Source of the DNA: Verrucomicrobiota bacterium
GTDB lineage: Bacteria; Verrucomicrobiota; Verrucomicrobiia; Limisphaerales; JAGWYX01
Assembly: GCA_018969165.1 (NCBI GenBank)
Contig: JAGWYX010000008.1
Span: 1-16,396 of the forward strand
Direction: 5' to 3'
Length of the DNA stretch: 16,396 bases
Shown here piece after piece: positions 1 through 6,642 of this stretch. Every line of letters begins with the position of its first letter. Within the stretch, counting starts at the first letter, position 1. The notes under the pieces are model-generated. The model made no database searches. It had not been told where the DNA came from and saw only the letters and a list, made by a program, of their open reading frames with translations. The translations under genes were made by a program, and so were the position numbers.

Positions 1-18
1 TCCCCAAGCCTGGGGTGG

Positions 19-504
19 ATGCAATCGGATCCGCCACCCCGATCAGAAGGCATGCTCAAGCTCTTTTTGAGCGCCTTCGTCATCGCGGTGTTCGCCTACG
101 TGAGCTTCTTCAGTTGCGATGCTTTCCTGCGGACCCGCTATGGACCCTGGCAGGTCACGTTCGAGTCGGATGCCGCCGGCACGCCCGCCATCGTCATCAA
201 CGAACCCAAAGTCGGCGTGACCAATGTGAAAATGATTTTTTCGGGAGAGAAGGTCGCCGAGCGGCAGATGGCGACCGACGTGGCGTTGAACATCCCGCGT
301 AAACCGGTCCCGTTCGGCAAGGTGATTTTCGACGATTTAATGTATCAGCCGGGCAACGTGACGTTTGACCTGTTCGGCCACGAAATCCAATTGCTCCCGC
401 GGGCGCTCACGGTGAACAAGAAGGAAATCCCCTGGCGCGCCAACACGACGCTCACACTGTCGCCGAAGGACAAACTCCCGACGCCGCCGCGGGAACAGAA
501 GTAA
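19..504 (+). CDS. Hypothetical membrane-anchored protein, 161 aa
   Basis: I do not recognise this protein. It has a hydrophobic segment at about residues 12-29 (LKLFLSAFVIAVFAYVSF) followed by a soluble, beta-rich-looking domain of about 125 residues, so it is probably anchored in the inner membrane with the bulk of the protein outside the cytoplasm. A second ATG at 52 would begin exactly at the hydrophobic segment. I prefer the ATG at 19 because an AAGCCT hexamer ends 7 nt before it, matching the -10 placement at other genes here, while the AGAAGG before position 52 is too close to serve as a ribosome site. The C-terminus is rich in Pro and Lys. The downstream gene is on the opposite strand, so no operon partner is visible. 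Coding is supported by an uninterrupted frame and a plausible membrane-protein layout. Function is unknown. Confidence 0.7.
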   Translation: MQSDPPPRSEGMLKLFLSAFVIAVFAYVSFFSCDAFLRTRYGPWQVTFESDAAGTPAIVINEPKVGVTNVKMIFSGEKVAERQMATDVALNIPRKPVPFGKVIFDDLMYQPGNVTFDLFGHEIQLLPRALTVNKKEIPWRANTTLTLSPKDKLPTPPREQK

Positions 505-520
505 GGGAAGGAGTCCAGGA

Positions 521-555
521 AGAGTCCAAAGTCCAAGGTCCAAAGGCCGAAATCC
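521..555. repeat. Degenerate heptamer array after the first gene
   Basis: Five consecutive 7-bp units can be read in register, for example AAAGTCC at 528-534 and AAGGTCC at 535-541. The array starts 16 bp after the stop codon of the upstream gene and ends just before the stop codon of the minus-strand alcohol dehydrogenase. It resembles the 7-bp arrays at 7621-7655 and 7711-7738. Confidence 0.6.
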
Positions 556-561
556 CGGACC

Positions 562-1776
562 TTATCGGCCGTCGCCGCGCGGTTCGCAGGCGTTCTCGTA
601 AAGCTCGCGGAACACTTCGACGCTGGTCCGGCGCGGGTTGAACGAGGCGGTCCATTGTCGGGCGGCTTCGGCGGCCATCGACGGGATCATGGCCCTTTTG
701 ACGCCGCAATCCTCGAGCGAGCGCGGCATCCCGGCGGCGTTGAGGAGCGATTCCAACCGTTCGACCAAGGCCTCGAGCGCGCATTCGAGCCCTTCGCTCA
801 CGCAGGCGATTTCGGGGGCGGAGGCCAGCTCGGCGTAGGCCTGCAAGGCGGCGGGGTCCTTCCCGTTAAGACGGACCACGTGGGGGAGCATCATCCCGAC
901 GGCCTCGCCGTGCACGATGCCGTAGTGCGCGGTGAGCGGATTGGCGGCGGAATGGGCGGCGCCGAGCATGCTGTTTTCGATCGCCATGCCGGCAAAGGCC
1001 GCACCCAGCAGCATCCGGCCGCGCGCCTGGAGGTCGGCGGGATTTTCGAGCACCCGCGGCAGATTGGTGACGCACAACTTGAAGGCCTCGTGCGAATACA
1101 TCAGCGACAGCGGATTCCGTTTCGTGGTGACCGCGGTCTCGACGGCGTGCGCGATGGCGTCGATGCCGGTGCAGGCGGCGACGCGCGCCGGCTGCGACAC
1201 GGTCAGGGCGGGATCGAGGACGGCGATTCTGGCGGCGGCCTTTGGATCGCCGCAGGCCATTTTTTGATGCGTTTGCTCGTCGGCGATCAGGGCGACGGAC
1301 TGACACTCGCTGCCGGTGCCGGCGGTGGTCGGAATGGCGATCAGCGGCAGCATCGGCTGGCGCGCCTTGCCAAGCCCCCAGTAATCCTGGATGCGCCCGC
1401 CGTTGGTCAGCAAGAAATTGGCGCCTTTCGCGGTGTCCATGCTGCTGCCGCCGCCCAGGGCGACAAAACTATCGATGCCCGCGGTCTTGGCGACGGCCAC
1501 GCACTCCTCGACGCAGCGCGTCGTGGGGTTCTCAGCCGCCTGGTCGAAAAGGGCGACCGTCCGCCCGGCCGTTTCGAGCAATCGGCGCACGCGTTCGGCG
1601 TGGCCGGCGGCGACAATCCCGGCGTCGGTTACCAGCAGGATTCTTTTCGCCGCCAGTTCGCGGGCGAGTTCGCCGACGCGCTCGACACTGCCGGGGCCAA
1701 AGACCAGGCGCGTCCGGGGCCGGTGGTCGAACGGCGCCAGCAACGAGAACTGGGGTAGCGTTTCTGTGGGCGGCAT
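562..1776 (-). CDS. Iron-containing (group III) alcohol dehydrogenase, 404 aa
   Basis: This is a member of the Fe-dependent alcohol dehydrogenase family (FucO/AdhB/DhaT type), expected to interconvert an aldehyde and an alcohol with NAD(P)H in the cytoplasm. The N-terminal nucleotide-binding part carries GGGSSMDTAKG at residues 108-118 and IPTTAGTGSE at 148-157. The metal ligands appear intact: Asp206 and His210 in GIDAIAHAVE, His275 in GAAHSAANPL, and His289 in IVHGEAVG. Length is close to the usual 380-400. The second His of the usual HxxxH stretch (His267 in FucO) is Asn279 here. It lies 68 bp downstream of the ALDH-family gene on the same strand, so the two are probably cotranscribed and may act in sequence (acid or acyl-CoA to aldehyde to alcohol). 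The ATG at 1776 is preceded by TTTAGCC, a possible but weak -10. The substrate cannot be told from sequence. Confidence 0.92.
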   Translation of the reverse strand: MPPTETLPQFSLLAPFDHRPRTRLVFGPGSVERVGELARELAAKRILLVTDAGIVAAGHAERVRRLLETAGRTVALFDQAAENPTTRCVEECVAVAKTAGIDSFVALGGGSSMDTAKGANFLLTNGGRIQDYWGLGKARQPMLPLIAIPTTAGTGSECQSVALIADEQTHQKMACGDPKAAARIAVLDPALTVSQPARVAACTGIDAIAHAVETAVTTKRNPLSLMYSHEAFKLCVTNLPRVLENPADLQARGRMLLGAAFAGMAIENSMLGAAHSAANPLTAHYGIVHGEAVGMMLPHVVRLNGKDPAALQAYAELASAPEIACVSEGLECALEALVERLESLLNAAGMPRSLEDCGVKRAMIPSMAAEAARQWTASFNPRRTSVEVFRELYENACEPRGDGR

Positions 1777-1844
1777 GCGGGGGCTAAATCGATGCTTCGG
1801 ACTGAATAACTGACGAATAGGACGGGCAAACGTTCAATCCGGTT

Positions 1845-3281
1845 TCAAGATTTTTGCTCGAGCGAACGGCGGCGGTAGAGGAACTCGAACATGTTCCCCT
1901 CATGCGGTTGGTCCCAGGAGACCTGCATCGTCGAGATCGGTCCCAGGTTGAGCCGTTCCACCCGCGGGCACTCCAGGAGTTGCGCGGTGAACGCCGCGTC
2001 CTGCGTAATTGCGGTCAGCGCCAGGGTTGGACCAATCGTGGTGAGCATTTCCGCTTGCGGCATTTCCACAACACTCGCGTAGGGAAAAAGAAATTCGCGG
2101 TTGGCCAACGGATGCGCAAACGCATCGCACCGCACGATCGTCGGCCGCAGGTAAACGCCGCCTTGGAATTGGACCTTGCGCGGGCCGCCGCGATACTTCG
2201 CCGTCACGTCGATTGCGCCTGGTGTTTGGAGACCTTCCTCGATGGCGCCGTCGATCGCCTCGGCCATCTTCGGATTGGCGAACGCGGAGAGCCGCGCCTG
2301 CTCATCGGTCGCCGGGCGTGGTTCGACGGGGCCGAGCCGCTGGGCGAGCGCCTCGGCCACCGCGGCGCCGTATTTTGGCACCAGGACCGCCGAGGCATTG
2401 ATGCAACTGCGCCCGCCATTGTCCGAAATCGAGGCGACCATCACGTCCACGAACTCGGGCCAACGCTCGATCTGGTCCTCGCCAATCAGGATTTTGCTCA
2501 AGCCGGGCCCGTGAATCTGGATGGCCGGGTTGTGGGCGTAGCGCTCGGTGATCCCGCGGTCGCCGAACAACAGGGCACGGCCGCACAATTGCAGGATTTC
2601 GCGGGCGCCTTCGTGATCGGTCGGATAAAAGCCGAACGCCTCGGCGGGAAACCCCGCGGCGATGCCGGCCTGGATGAGGCGGTAGGGCGTCCAGGGTTCT
2701 TCACGGCCGGGTTTGAGGATGACCGGAATCCCGAGGGCGAGGGCGGGGAGCCAAAGCGAGTTGACCGCGGGCGAGTTGCTGGGCATGACCAGGCCCAGGG
2801 CGGACGTGACGGGATAGAAACTGACGCGCGCCCCGTTTTGCTCGCCGAAACCGCGATCGAGGATCCGCGGGTCCAATCCGCGCGTCAGGCCGTTGAGCAC
2901 GGATTCCATGTGGGTCAGCGCGTGATGGATTTTGGTCATGTTGCGGCGCAGCAGGGCGTGCGGCATGCCGCTGGTGGCGGAGAGGGACTCGAGGTATTGC
3001 TGCGGGGATTGCCGCTGGCCCTGGTCGCCGAGCGGCAATGCGTCGTGGAGGAATCGCTCGCCAGCCGCGGCGCACAGGTCGATTCGCTGCGGCGTCGTCA
3101 GTCGCTTCAGCGCGGCGCGCGACTCGGCCAGCCGGGCCAGGTCCTTGCGGAGGATGCCGGCATTGACCTGGCTGACCGTCGCGAGCGGGGTGCCGGTGCG
3201 AGAATCGCGGACGATGACCTGGTCCAGGCTTGTGTAGGGCCGGCCGCGGCGCAGGGCCGGGAGATGCGGAATCGCATTCAT
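1845..3281 (-). CDS. Aldehyde dehydrogenase superfamily protein, atypical active site, 478 aa
   Basis: The ALDH fold is recognisable throughout: MPSNSPAVN at about 166-174 (the PWNFP-like cofactor region), ILKPG at 188-192, the catalytic Cys293 in DNGGRSCINAS, and NREFLFPYASVVEMP at 394-408 in the place of the EEIFGP motif. The position that normally holds the general-base Glu (E-L-G-G-K) reads HGPGLSKIL at 257-265 and has no Glu. Loss of that Glu, and the DNG before the catalytic Cys, are features shared with CoA-acylating enzymes such as the N-terminal half of AdhE, so an acyl-CoA reductase role is possible. This is inference. A hydrolytic dehydrogenase using another base is the alternative. 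The ATG follows the stop of a small upstream ORF by 3 nt and has no clear Shine-Dalgarno sequence, which suggests translational coupling. The Fe-alcohol dehydrogenase gene lies directly downstream. Confidence 0.85.
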   Translation of the reverse strand: MNAIPHLPALRRGRPYTSLDQVIVRDSRTGTPLATVSQVNAGILRKDLARLAESRAALKRLTTPQRIDLCAAAGERFLHDALPLGDQGQRQSPQQYLESLSATSGMPHALLRRNMTKIHHALTHMESVLNGLTRGLDPRILDRGFGEQNGARVSFYPVTSALGLVMPSNSPAVNSLWLPALALGIPVILKPGREEPWTPYRLIQAGIAAGFPAEAFGFYPTDHEGAREILQLCGRALLFGDRGITERYAHNPAIQIHGPGLSKILIGEDQIERWPEFVDVMVASISDNGGRSCINASAVLVPKYGAAVAEALAQRLGPVEPRPATDEQARLSAFANPKMAEAIDGAIEEGLQTPGAIDVTAKYRGGPRKVQFQGGVYLRPTIVRCDAFAHPLANREFLFPYASVVEMPQAEMLTTIGPTLALTAITQDAAFTAQLLECPRVERLNLGPISTMQVSWDQPHEGNMFEFLYRRRSLEQKS

Positions 3282-3284
3282 CGG

Positions 3285-3368
3285 TCAATAAGCCGGCCCG
3301 TCCTCCAGCGCGAAGACATTGGCCGGGAAGCGGACGGCGAAACTTGATTTGATGACAGCCTGTTTCAC
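3285..3368 (-). CDS. Possible small leader ORF (27 aa) upstream of the ALDH gene
   Basis: A GTG-started frame encodes a 27-residue peptide ending ANVFALEDGPAY and stopping 3 nt before the ALDH start codon (TGA, CCG, ATG). An in-frame stop lies just upstream, so the frame cannot be longer. A good promoter pair ends 9 nt before the GTG. Most third codon positions are G or C, as in the neighbours. It could be a translated leader that couples translation to the ALDH gene, a tiny protein, or a chance frame. I do not recognise the peptide. Confidence 0.35.
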   Translation of the reverse strand: MKQAVIKSSFAVRFPANVFALEDGPAY

Positions 3369-3377
3369 GGTTCAAGG

Positions 3378-3405
3378 ACTCTAGCCGAGAAACCCCGGTT
3401 CTCAA
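3378..3405 (-). promoter_or_regulatory. Candidate promoter of the ALDH/ADH operon
   Basis: On the minus strand TTGAGA (3405-3400) is followed after 16 bp by TAGAGT (3383-3378). These match the sigma-70 consensus at 5/6 and 4/6 positions. The predicted transcription start falls 1-3 nt before the GTG of the small ORF, so the transcript would be almost leaderless. Confidence 0.45.
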
Positions 3406-3436
3406 CTGCTATTTCGAGCGCGCCCCGCTTATAGAG

Positions 3437-3580
3437 TCCATGAGGCGGAACAGGCAGGCAGCGAAAGCGACGCCAGAAACAGCCAATCTCATTTTGGGGC
3501 GCGGGTCTGCAACTCGCAGCGGCGGCGAGGCGGACGGGGCTTGGTACCGGCTTCAATCCTAACGGCAGGGTGAGCGTGCG
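3437..3580. other. Intergenic stretch without a recognised gene
   Basis: Between the divergent ALDH operon and galE I see no convincing coding frame. Frames crossing it on the minus strand are extensions of shadows of galE. The stretch is purine/GC-rich and leads into a palindromic hairpin at 3581-3597 and the galE promoter. It looks like part of a dispersed intergenic element, but only one copy is in the window. Confidence 0.4.
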
Positions 3581-3597
3581 GCGGCTCACAGAGCCGC
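3581..3597. repeat. Palindromic hairpin, 7-bp stem with ACA loop (copy 1)
   Basis: GCGGCTC, ACA, GAGCCGC form a perfect 7-bp stem with a three-base loop, 67 bp upstream of the galE start. A second hairpin of the same build lies at 6549-6565 upstream of trpS, with a changed but still paired stem. No T-run follows, so it is not an ordinary intrinsic terminator. Confidence 0.6.
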
Positions 3598-3629
3598 TCC
3601 GCCCCGAGCCTGAGCCGCCGCGATCCCCC

Positions 3630-3657
3630 TTGCGCACTCGCGGCTTCCCATTAAGCT
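3630..3657 (+). promoter_or_regulatory. Candidate galE promoter
   Basis: TTGCGC (3630-3635), a 16-bp spacer and TAAGCT (3652-3657) end 7 nt before the galE ATG. The start of transcription would fall at or next to the start codon, and no Shine-Dalgarno sequence is visible, so the message is probably leaderless. Confidence 0.45.
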
Positions 3658-3664
3658 TCGCGCC

Positions 3665-4636
3665 ATGAACGTCTTCGTCACCGGCGGCGCCGGTTACATC
3701 GGTTCGGTCTGCGTGGAGGAACTGGTCGAGGCGGGCCACAGGGTGACCGTTTATGACAATTTGAGCGAGGGCCATCGTTCCGCGGTGGATCCGCGCGCGA
3801 CCTTGGTGGAGGGTTGCCTGAGCGACCGCCGGCGGCTGGGGGAGGCGCTCGAAGGGTCGCGGGCCGAGGCGGTCATTCACTTCGCCGCGCACGCGCTGGT
3901 CGGCGAGTCGATGACGAATCCGGGGAAATACTTTCGGAACAACGTGGGGGGCGGGCTGAATTTGCTCGACGCGGCGGTGGAGACCGGCGTGCGGAAGTTC
4001 ATTTTCAGCTCGACCTGCGCGACCTACGGTCCGCCGGAGCGCGTGCCGATGACCGAGGATCTGCCGCAGCGGCCCATCAATCCCTACGGGGCCTCGAAGC
4101 TGATGTTCGAGCGCATGCTGGAGTGGTATCAACGGATTCACGGCCTGGAGTTCGTTGCGCTGCGATATTTCAACGCCGCGGGCGCCGGCGAGCGGTTCGG
4201 AGAACACCACCGTCTCGAGACCCACCTGATCCCGAATGTCCTCAAGGTGGCGCTGGGCCAGGCCCCGCATTGCGAGATTTACGGCACCGATTATCCCACC
4301 CCGGACGGCACTTGCATTCGCGATTACATCCACATCGTGGACCTGGCGCAGGCGCATCTGCTGGCGCTGGCCCCGGGCCGGCAGGGCTTTTACAATCTCG
4401 GCAACGGCGACGGTTACTCGGTGCGCGAGGTCATTCAAAGCTGCCAGCGGGTGAGCGGGCGCAACATCGTCGCGCTGGAAAAGCCGCGTCGTCCCGGCGA
4501 CCCGCCGCGATTGGTCGCGTCCGCGGAGAAGGCGATGCGCGAGCTGGGGTGGAAACCGCGTTATCCCAAGCTCGAGCAGATCGTGGGCTCGGCGTGGCGC
4601 TGGCACCAGGCGCATCCGAACGGGTATCCGGATTGA
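3665..4636 (+). CDS. galE: UDP-glucose 4-epimerase, 323 aa
   Basis: This is an extended short-chain dehydrogenase/reductase that interconverts UDP-glucose and UDP-galactose with bound NAD, supplying galactose to polysaccharides and glycolipids. The N-terminal NAD motif GGAGYIG is at residues 7-13, followed by VYDNLSEGHRSAV, which is typical of GalE. The catalytic set is Thr117 in FSSTCATYG (the place of Ser124 in E. coli), Tyr141 and Lys145 in NPYGASK. The segments LRYFNAAGA at 166-174 and GTCIRDYIHIVDLAQAH at 215-231 are also characteristic. Length (323) is slightly below the E. coli enzyme (338). The ATG at 3665 begins exactly at the Rossmann strand and sits 7 nt after a -10-like hexamer. 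It is a single gene, convergent with the amidohydrolase gene. Related epimerases acting on UDP-GlcNAc or uronates are an alternative for the substrate. Confidence 0.93.
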   Translation: MNVFVTGGAGYIGSVCVEELVEAGHRVTVYDNLSEGHRSAVDPRATLVEGCLSDRRRLGEALEGSRAEAVIHFAAHALVGESMTNPGKYFRNNVGGGLNLLDAAVETGVRKFIFSSTCATYGPPERVPMTEDLPQRPINPYGASKLMFERMLEWYQRIHGLEFVALRYFNAAGAGERFGEHHRLETHLIPNVLKVALGQAPHCEIYGTDYPTPDGTCIRDYIHIVDLAQAHLLALAPGRQGFYNLGNGDGYSVREVIQSCQRVSGRNIVALEKPRRPGDPPRLVASAEKAMRELGWKPRYPKLEQIVGSAWRWHQAHPNGYPD

Positions 4637-4643
4637 CGCGGCC

Positions 4644-6413
4644 TCAGCGGGCGTGGCCGCTCCATCCCGGACCGCGCACCACGCGCCCCGGAGTGGCGCC
4701 GGTGTGCGCGCCGTCCTTGAGCACCTGGACCCCGTTGACGAATACGTCCCGCACGCCGGTCGCGTACTGCTGCGGTCGGTCGTAGGTGGCATGGTCCTGG
4801 ATGCGGGCCGGGTCGAAGATCACGACGTCGGCGAAATATCCCGGTTTAAGCGCCCCGCGCCGGTCCAAGCGCAGGTTGGTGGCCGGGAGCGAGCTGAGGC
4901 GGCGGATGGCTTCCGGCAGCGGGATGATCTGCTCGTCGCGCACGTAGTGGCCGAGCAGCCGGGCGACGTTGCCATAGGCGCGGGGATGACAACTGGATTT
5001 AAGGAAGACCCCCTCCGGGGCCAGCGAACCTTCGTCCGACCCGAAACTCACCCAGGGCAGCGCGATCTCTTTGCGCAGGTTCTCCTCCGACGCCAGGAAA
5101 TAGACCACCGACACTCGGCTGCCGTCCTCGATCACCAGGTCCATCGCCGTGTCCTCGGGTGATTTGCCGCGCATCGCCGCCACCTGCGCCAGCGTTTTGC
5201 CGGTCAGCGGCTTGAGCTGCTCGTTCTTGAACCCCACCAGCAGGACCCGGTCCGGCGAACCGGCGGCCAGGTAGAGGCTTTCCCAGTTGTCGGTGGGGGT
5301 GAGCATCTCGCGGCGGACCCGCTGGCGCGTGGCCGGGTCTCGCAAGCGCGTGGCCCAGGCTTGATAGCCGCCCTCCTGCACCCACGGTGGCATCGCGGCG
5401 TCCAAGCCAGTCTCACCGGCGGTGTAGGTGTACATGTCGGCCGTGAGCCGCAGACCCGCGGCGCGCGCCTGCTCGAGCTTGCGGATCAGCGGTTCCAGTT
5501 TAGGCCAGTTGGCCTGGCCGGCGGCTTTGAGGTGGTAAATCTCGGCCGGGATACGGGCGGCGCGCGCGATGGTGATGCATTCATCGGCCGCTGCGAGCAA
5601 CTGGTTGCCCTCGCTGCGAAGGTGTGAAATGTACACCCCGCCGTGCCGGGCTGCCACTTTGGCGAGCGCCACCAGCTCATCCGTCCGGGCGTAAAACCCC
5701 GGCGCGTAGATCAGCGCCGAGCCGACGCCGAGCGCGCCTTCCTCCATCGCCTGGGCCACCAGGGCCTGCATCCGGCGAAGTTCCGGGGCGGTGGGCGCGC
5801 GGTCCGCGTAGCCCAGCTCGTGGATGCGGACCGTCGTGGCGCCGACGAACGACGCCACGTTGCACGAAATGCCGCGGCGCGCCAAGTACTCGAGATACTC
5901 GCCCAGGGTGGTCCATTCCACCGCGTAGTGGATGTCACCCTGGGCCTCGACCAGGTTCCGCTTCATCGCGGGGTTCAACGGCCCCATCGACTCGCCTTCG
6001 CCCATGACCTCCAGCGTCACGCCTTGGCGGAGGTCGCTTTGCGAACGGCCGTCGGCGATCAACGACTCCGTCGCCCAACTCAGCATGTTGATGAACCCCG
6101 GCGCCACCGCCAAACCGGTGGCGTCGATCTCCGTCCGCCCGCGCGCCCCCGGCAGGTTGCCGAGCGCGGCGATGCGGTCGCCCCGGATCGCCAGATCGGC
6201 CACGATCGGGCCCTGCCCGCTGCCGTCGTAGATCGTGCCGTGACGGATGACGACGTCGTAGGAGGCGCCCGCCGCGGACACCGAGAAGGCGAGACTCACC
6301 GAACAAGCAGCGATTCCTTGAAACCCAAAACGGAGCAAAGAGGCGGGGGACCAAAACCTGATCTGGCCGCAAAGAGTTCTCGGGTTCAAGGAATCTGGCG
6401 TCAGGGATGACAT
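4644..6413 (-). CDS. Exported D-aminoacylase-like amidohydrolase, 589 aa
   Basis: The protein belongs to the N-acyl-D-amino-acid deacylase branch of the amidohydrolase superfamily. The start at 6413 (MSSLTPDSL) gives an N-terminal region with a hydrophobic stretch ending SLAFSVSAAGA at about residues 40-50, a likely signal peptide, so the enzyme probably works outside the cytoplasm. An upstream ATG at 6494 in the same frame would run through the likely promoter and is less likely. Conserved parts are YISHLRSEG (His264), IYHLKAAG (His294), SFGSDEGS (Asp460) and HPRAYGNVARLLGHYVR. The usual metal motif after APGFI, an HxH, is replaced by Leu111 and Trp113 (NMLSW), and the Cys-containing GNCG loop reads MGEGES (residues 137-142). 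It may therefore be a mononuclear or functionally altered relative. It is convergent with galE, 7 bp apart. The family is clear, the substrate is not. Confidence 0.85.
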   Translation of the reverse strand: MSSLTPDSLNPRTLCGQIRFWSPASLLRFGFQGIAACSVSLAFSVSAAGASYDVVIRHGTIYDGSGQGPIVADLAIRGDRIAALGNLPGARGRTEIDATGLAVAPGFINMLSWATESLIADGRSQSDLRQGVTLEVMGEGESMGPLNPAMKRNLVEAQGDIHYAVEWTTLGEYLEYLARRGISCNVASFVGATTVRIHELGYADRAPTAPELRRMQALVAQAMEEGALGVGSALIYAPGFYARTDELVALAKVAARHGGVYISHLRSEGNQLLAAADECITIARAARIPAEIYHLKAAGQANWPKLEPLIRKLEQARAAGLRLTADMYTYTAGETGLDAAMPPWVQEGGYQAWATRLRDPATRQRVRREMLTPTDNWESLYLAAGSPDRVLLVGFKNEQLKPLTGKTLAQVAAMRGKSPEDTAMDLVIEDGSRVSVVYFLASEENLRKEIALPWVSFGSDEGSLAPEGVFLKSSCHPRAYGNVARLLGHYVRDEQIIPLPEAIRRLSSLPATNLRLDRRGALKPGYFADVVIFDPARIQDHATYDRPQQYATGVRDVFVNGVQVLKDGAHTGATPGRVVRGPGWSGHAR

Positions 6414-6438
6414 GTAGTCTGAGGCGTGCCTGGCTGAC

Positions 6439-6466
6439 ATTGTGGAGCTTGGGGTGGCCAAGTCAA
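6439..6466 (-). promoter_or_regulatory. Candidate promoter of the amidohydrolase gene
   Basis: On the minus strand TTGACT (6466-6461), a 16-bp spacer and CACAAT (6444-6439) precede the ATG at 6413 by 25 nt. Its position inside the longer frame is one reason for choosing the 6413 start over 6494. Confidence 0.4.
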
Positions 6467-6524
6467 GTCCGGGCGCCCGTTGGCAGCGTCGCAATGTCGG
6501 AGCGCGGCGCTATGAGCGGCAGCA

Positions 6525-6549
6525 CAGCAGCTTCAAAATCAGGCTGCTG
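6525..6549. repeat. Inverted repeat, 7-bp stem with 11-nt loop
   Basis: CAGCAGC (6525-6531) and GCTGCTG (6543-6549) are perfectly complementary. The last G of this hairpin is the first base of the next hairpin at 6549-6565, so the two could form a tandem structure in a transcript. No T-run follows. Confidence 0.45.
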
Positions 6550-6565
6550 CGAGTCACAGACTCGC
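6549..6565. repeat. Palindromic hairpin, 7-bp stem with ACA loop (copy 2)
   Basis: GCGAGTC, ACA, GACTCGC form a perfect 7-bp stem. Compared with copy 1 at 3581-3597, loop and outer stem bases are the same, while two adjacent base pairs in the stem differ on both sides so that pairing is kept. It lies 77 bp upstream of the trpS start. Confidence 0.6.
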
Positions 6566-6607
6566 CCTCCAACCACAAATCCGGACACTGCCGCCCGTTT
6601 TCATGCT

Positions 6608-6636
6608 TTGCCGCGGTTCGGCTCCCGGCTTAGTCT
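6608..6636 (+). promoter_or_regulatory. Candidate trpS promoter
   Basis: TTGCCG (6608-6613), a 17-bp spacer and TAGTCT (6631-6636) end 6 nt before the ATG at 6643. The transcription start would fall at the start codon, consistent with a leaderless message and with the absence of a Shine-Dalgarno sequence. Confidence 0.5.
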
Positions 6637-6642
6637 GTGGGC

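Noticed and set aside
655..1758. Long plus-strand frame (367 codons) opposite the iron alcohol dehydrogenase
   Set aside because: It has low-complexity Gly/Arg/His-rich composition and no recognisable domain, and it lies exactly antisense to a clear enzyme gene. Long antisense frames are common in GC-rich DNA.
562..3281. Bacterial microcompartment (Pdu/Eut-like) locus
   Set aside because: An ALDH and an Fe-alcohol dehydrogenase occur together, but no shell protein, signature diol dehydratase, aldolase or encapsulation peptide is visible.
1854..3347. 497-codon plus-strand frame opposite the ALDH gene
   Set aside because: It is an antisense shadow of the ALDH coding frame without any family motif. 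The ALDH frame has catalytic and cofactor motifs in order.
6637..6642. GTG start for trpS two codons upstream
   Set aside because: The ATG at 6643 gives the standard TrpRS N-terminus, and the GTG would leave no room between the -10 hexamer and the start codon.
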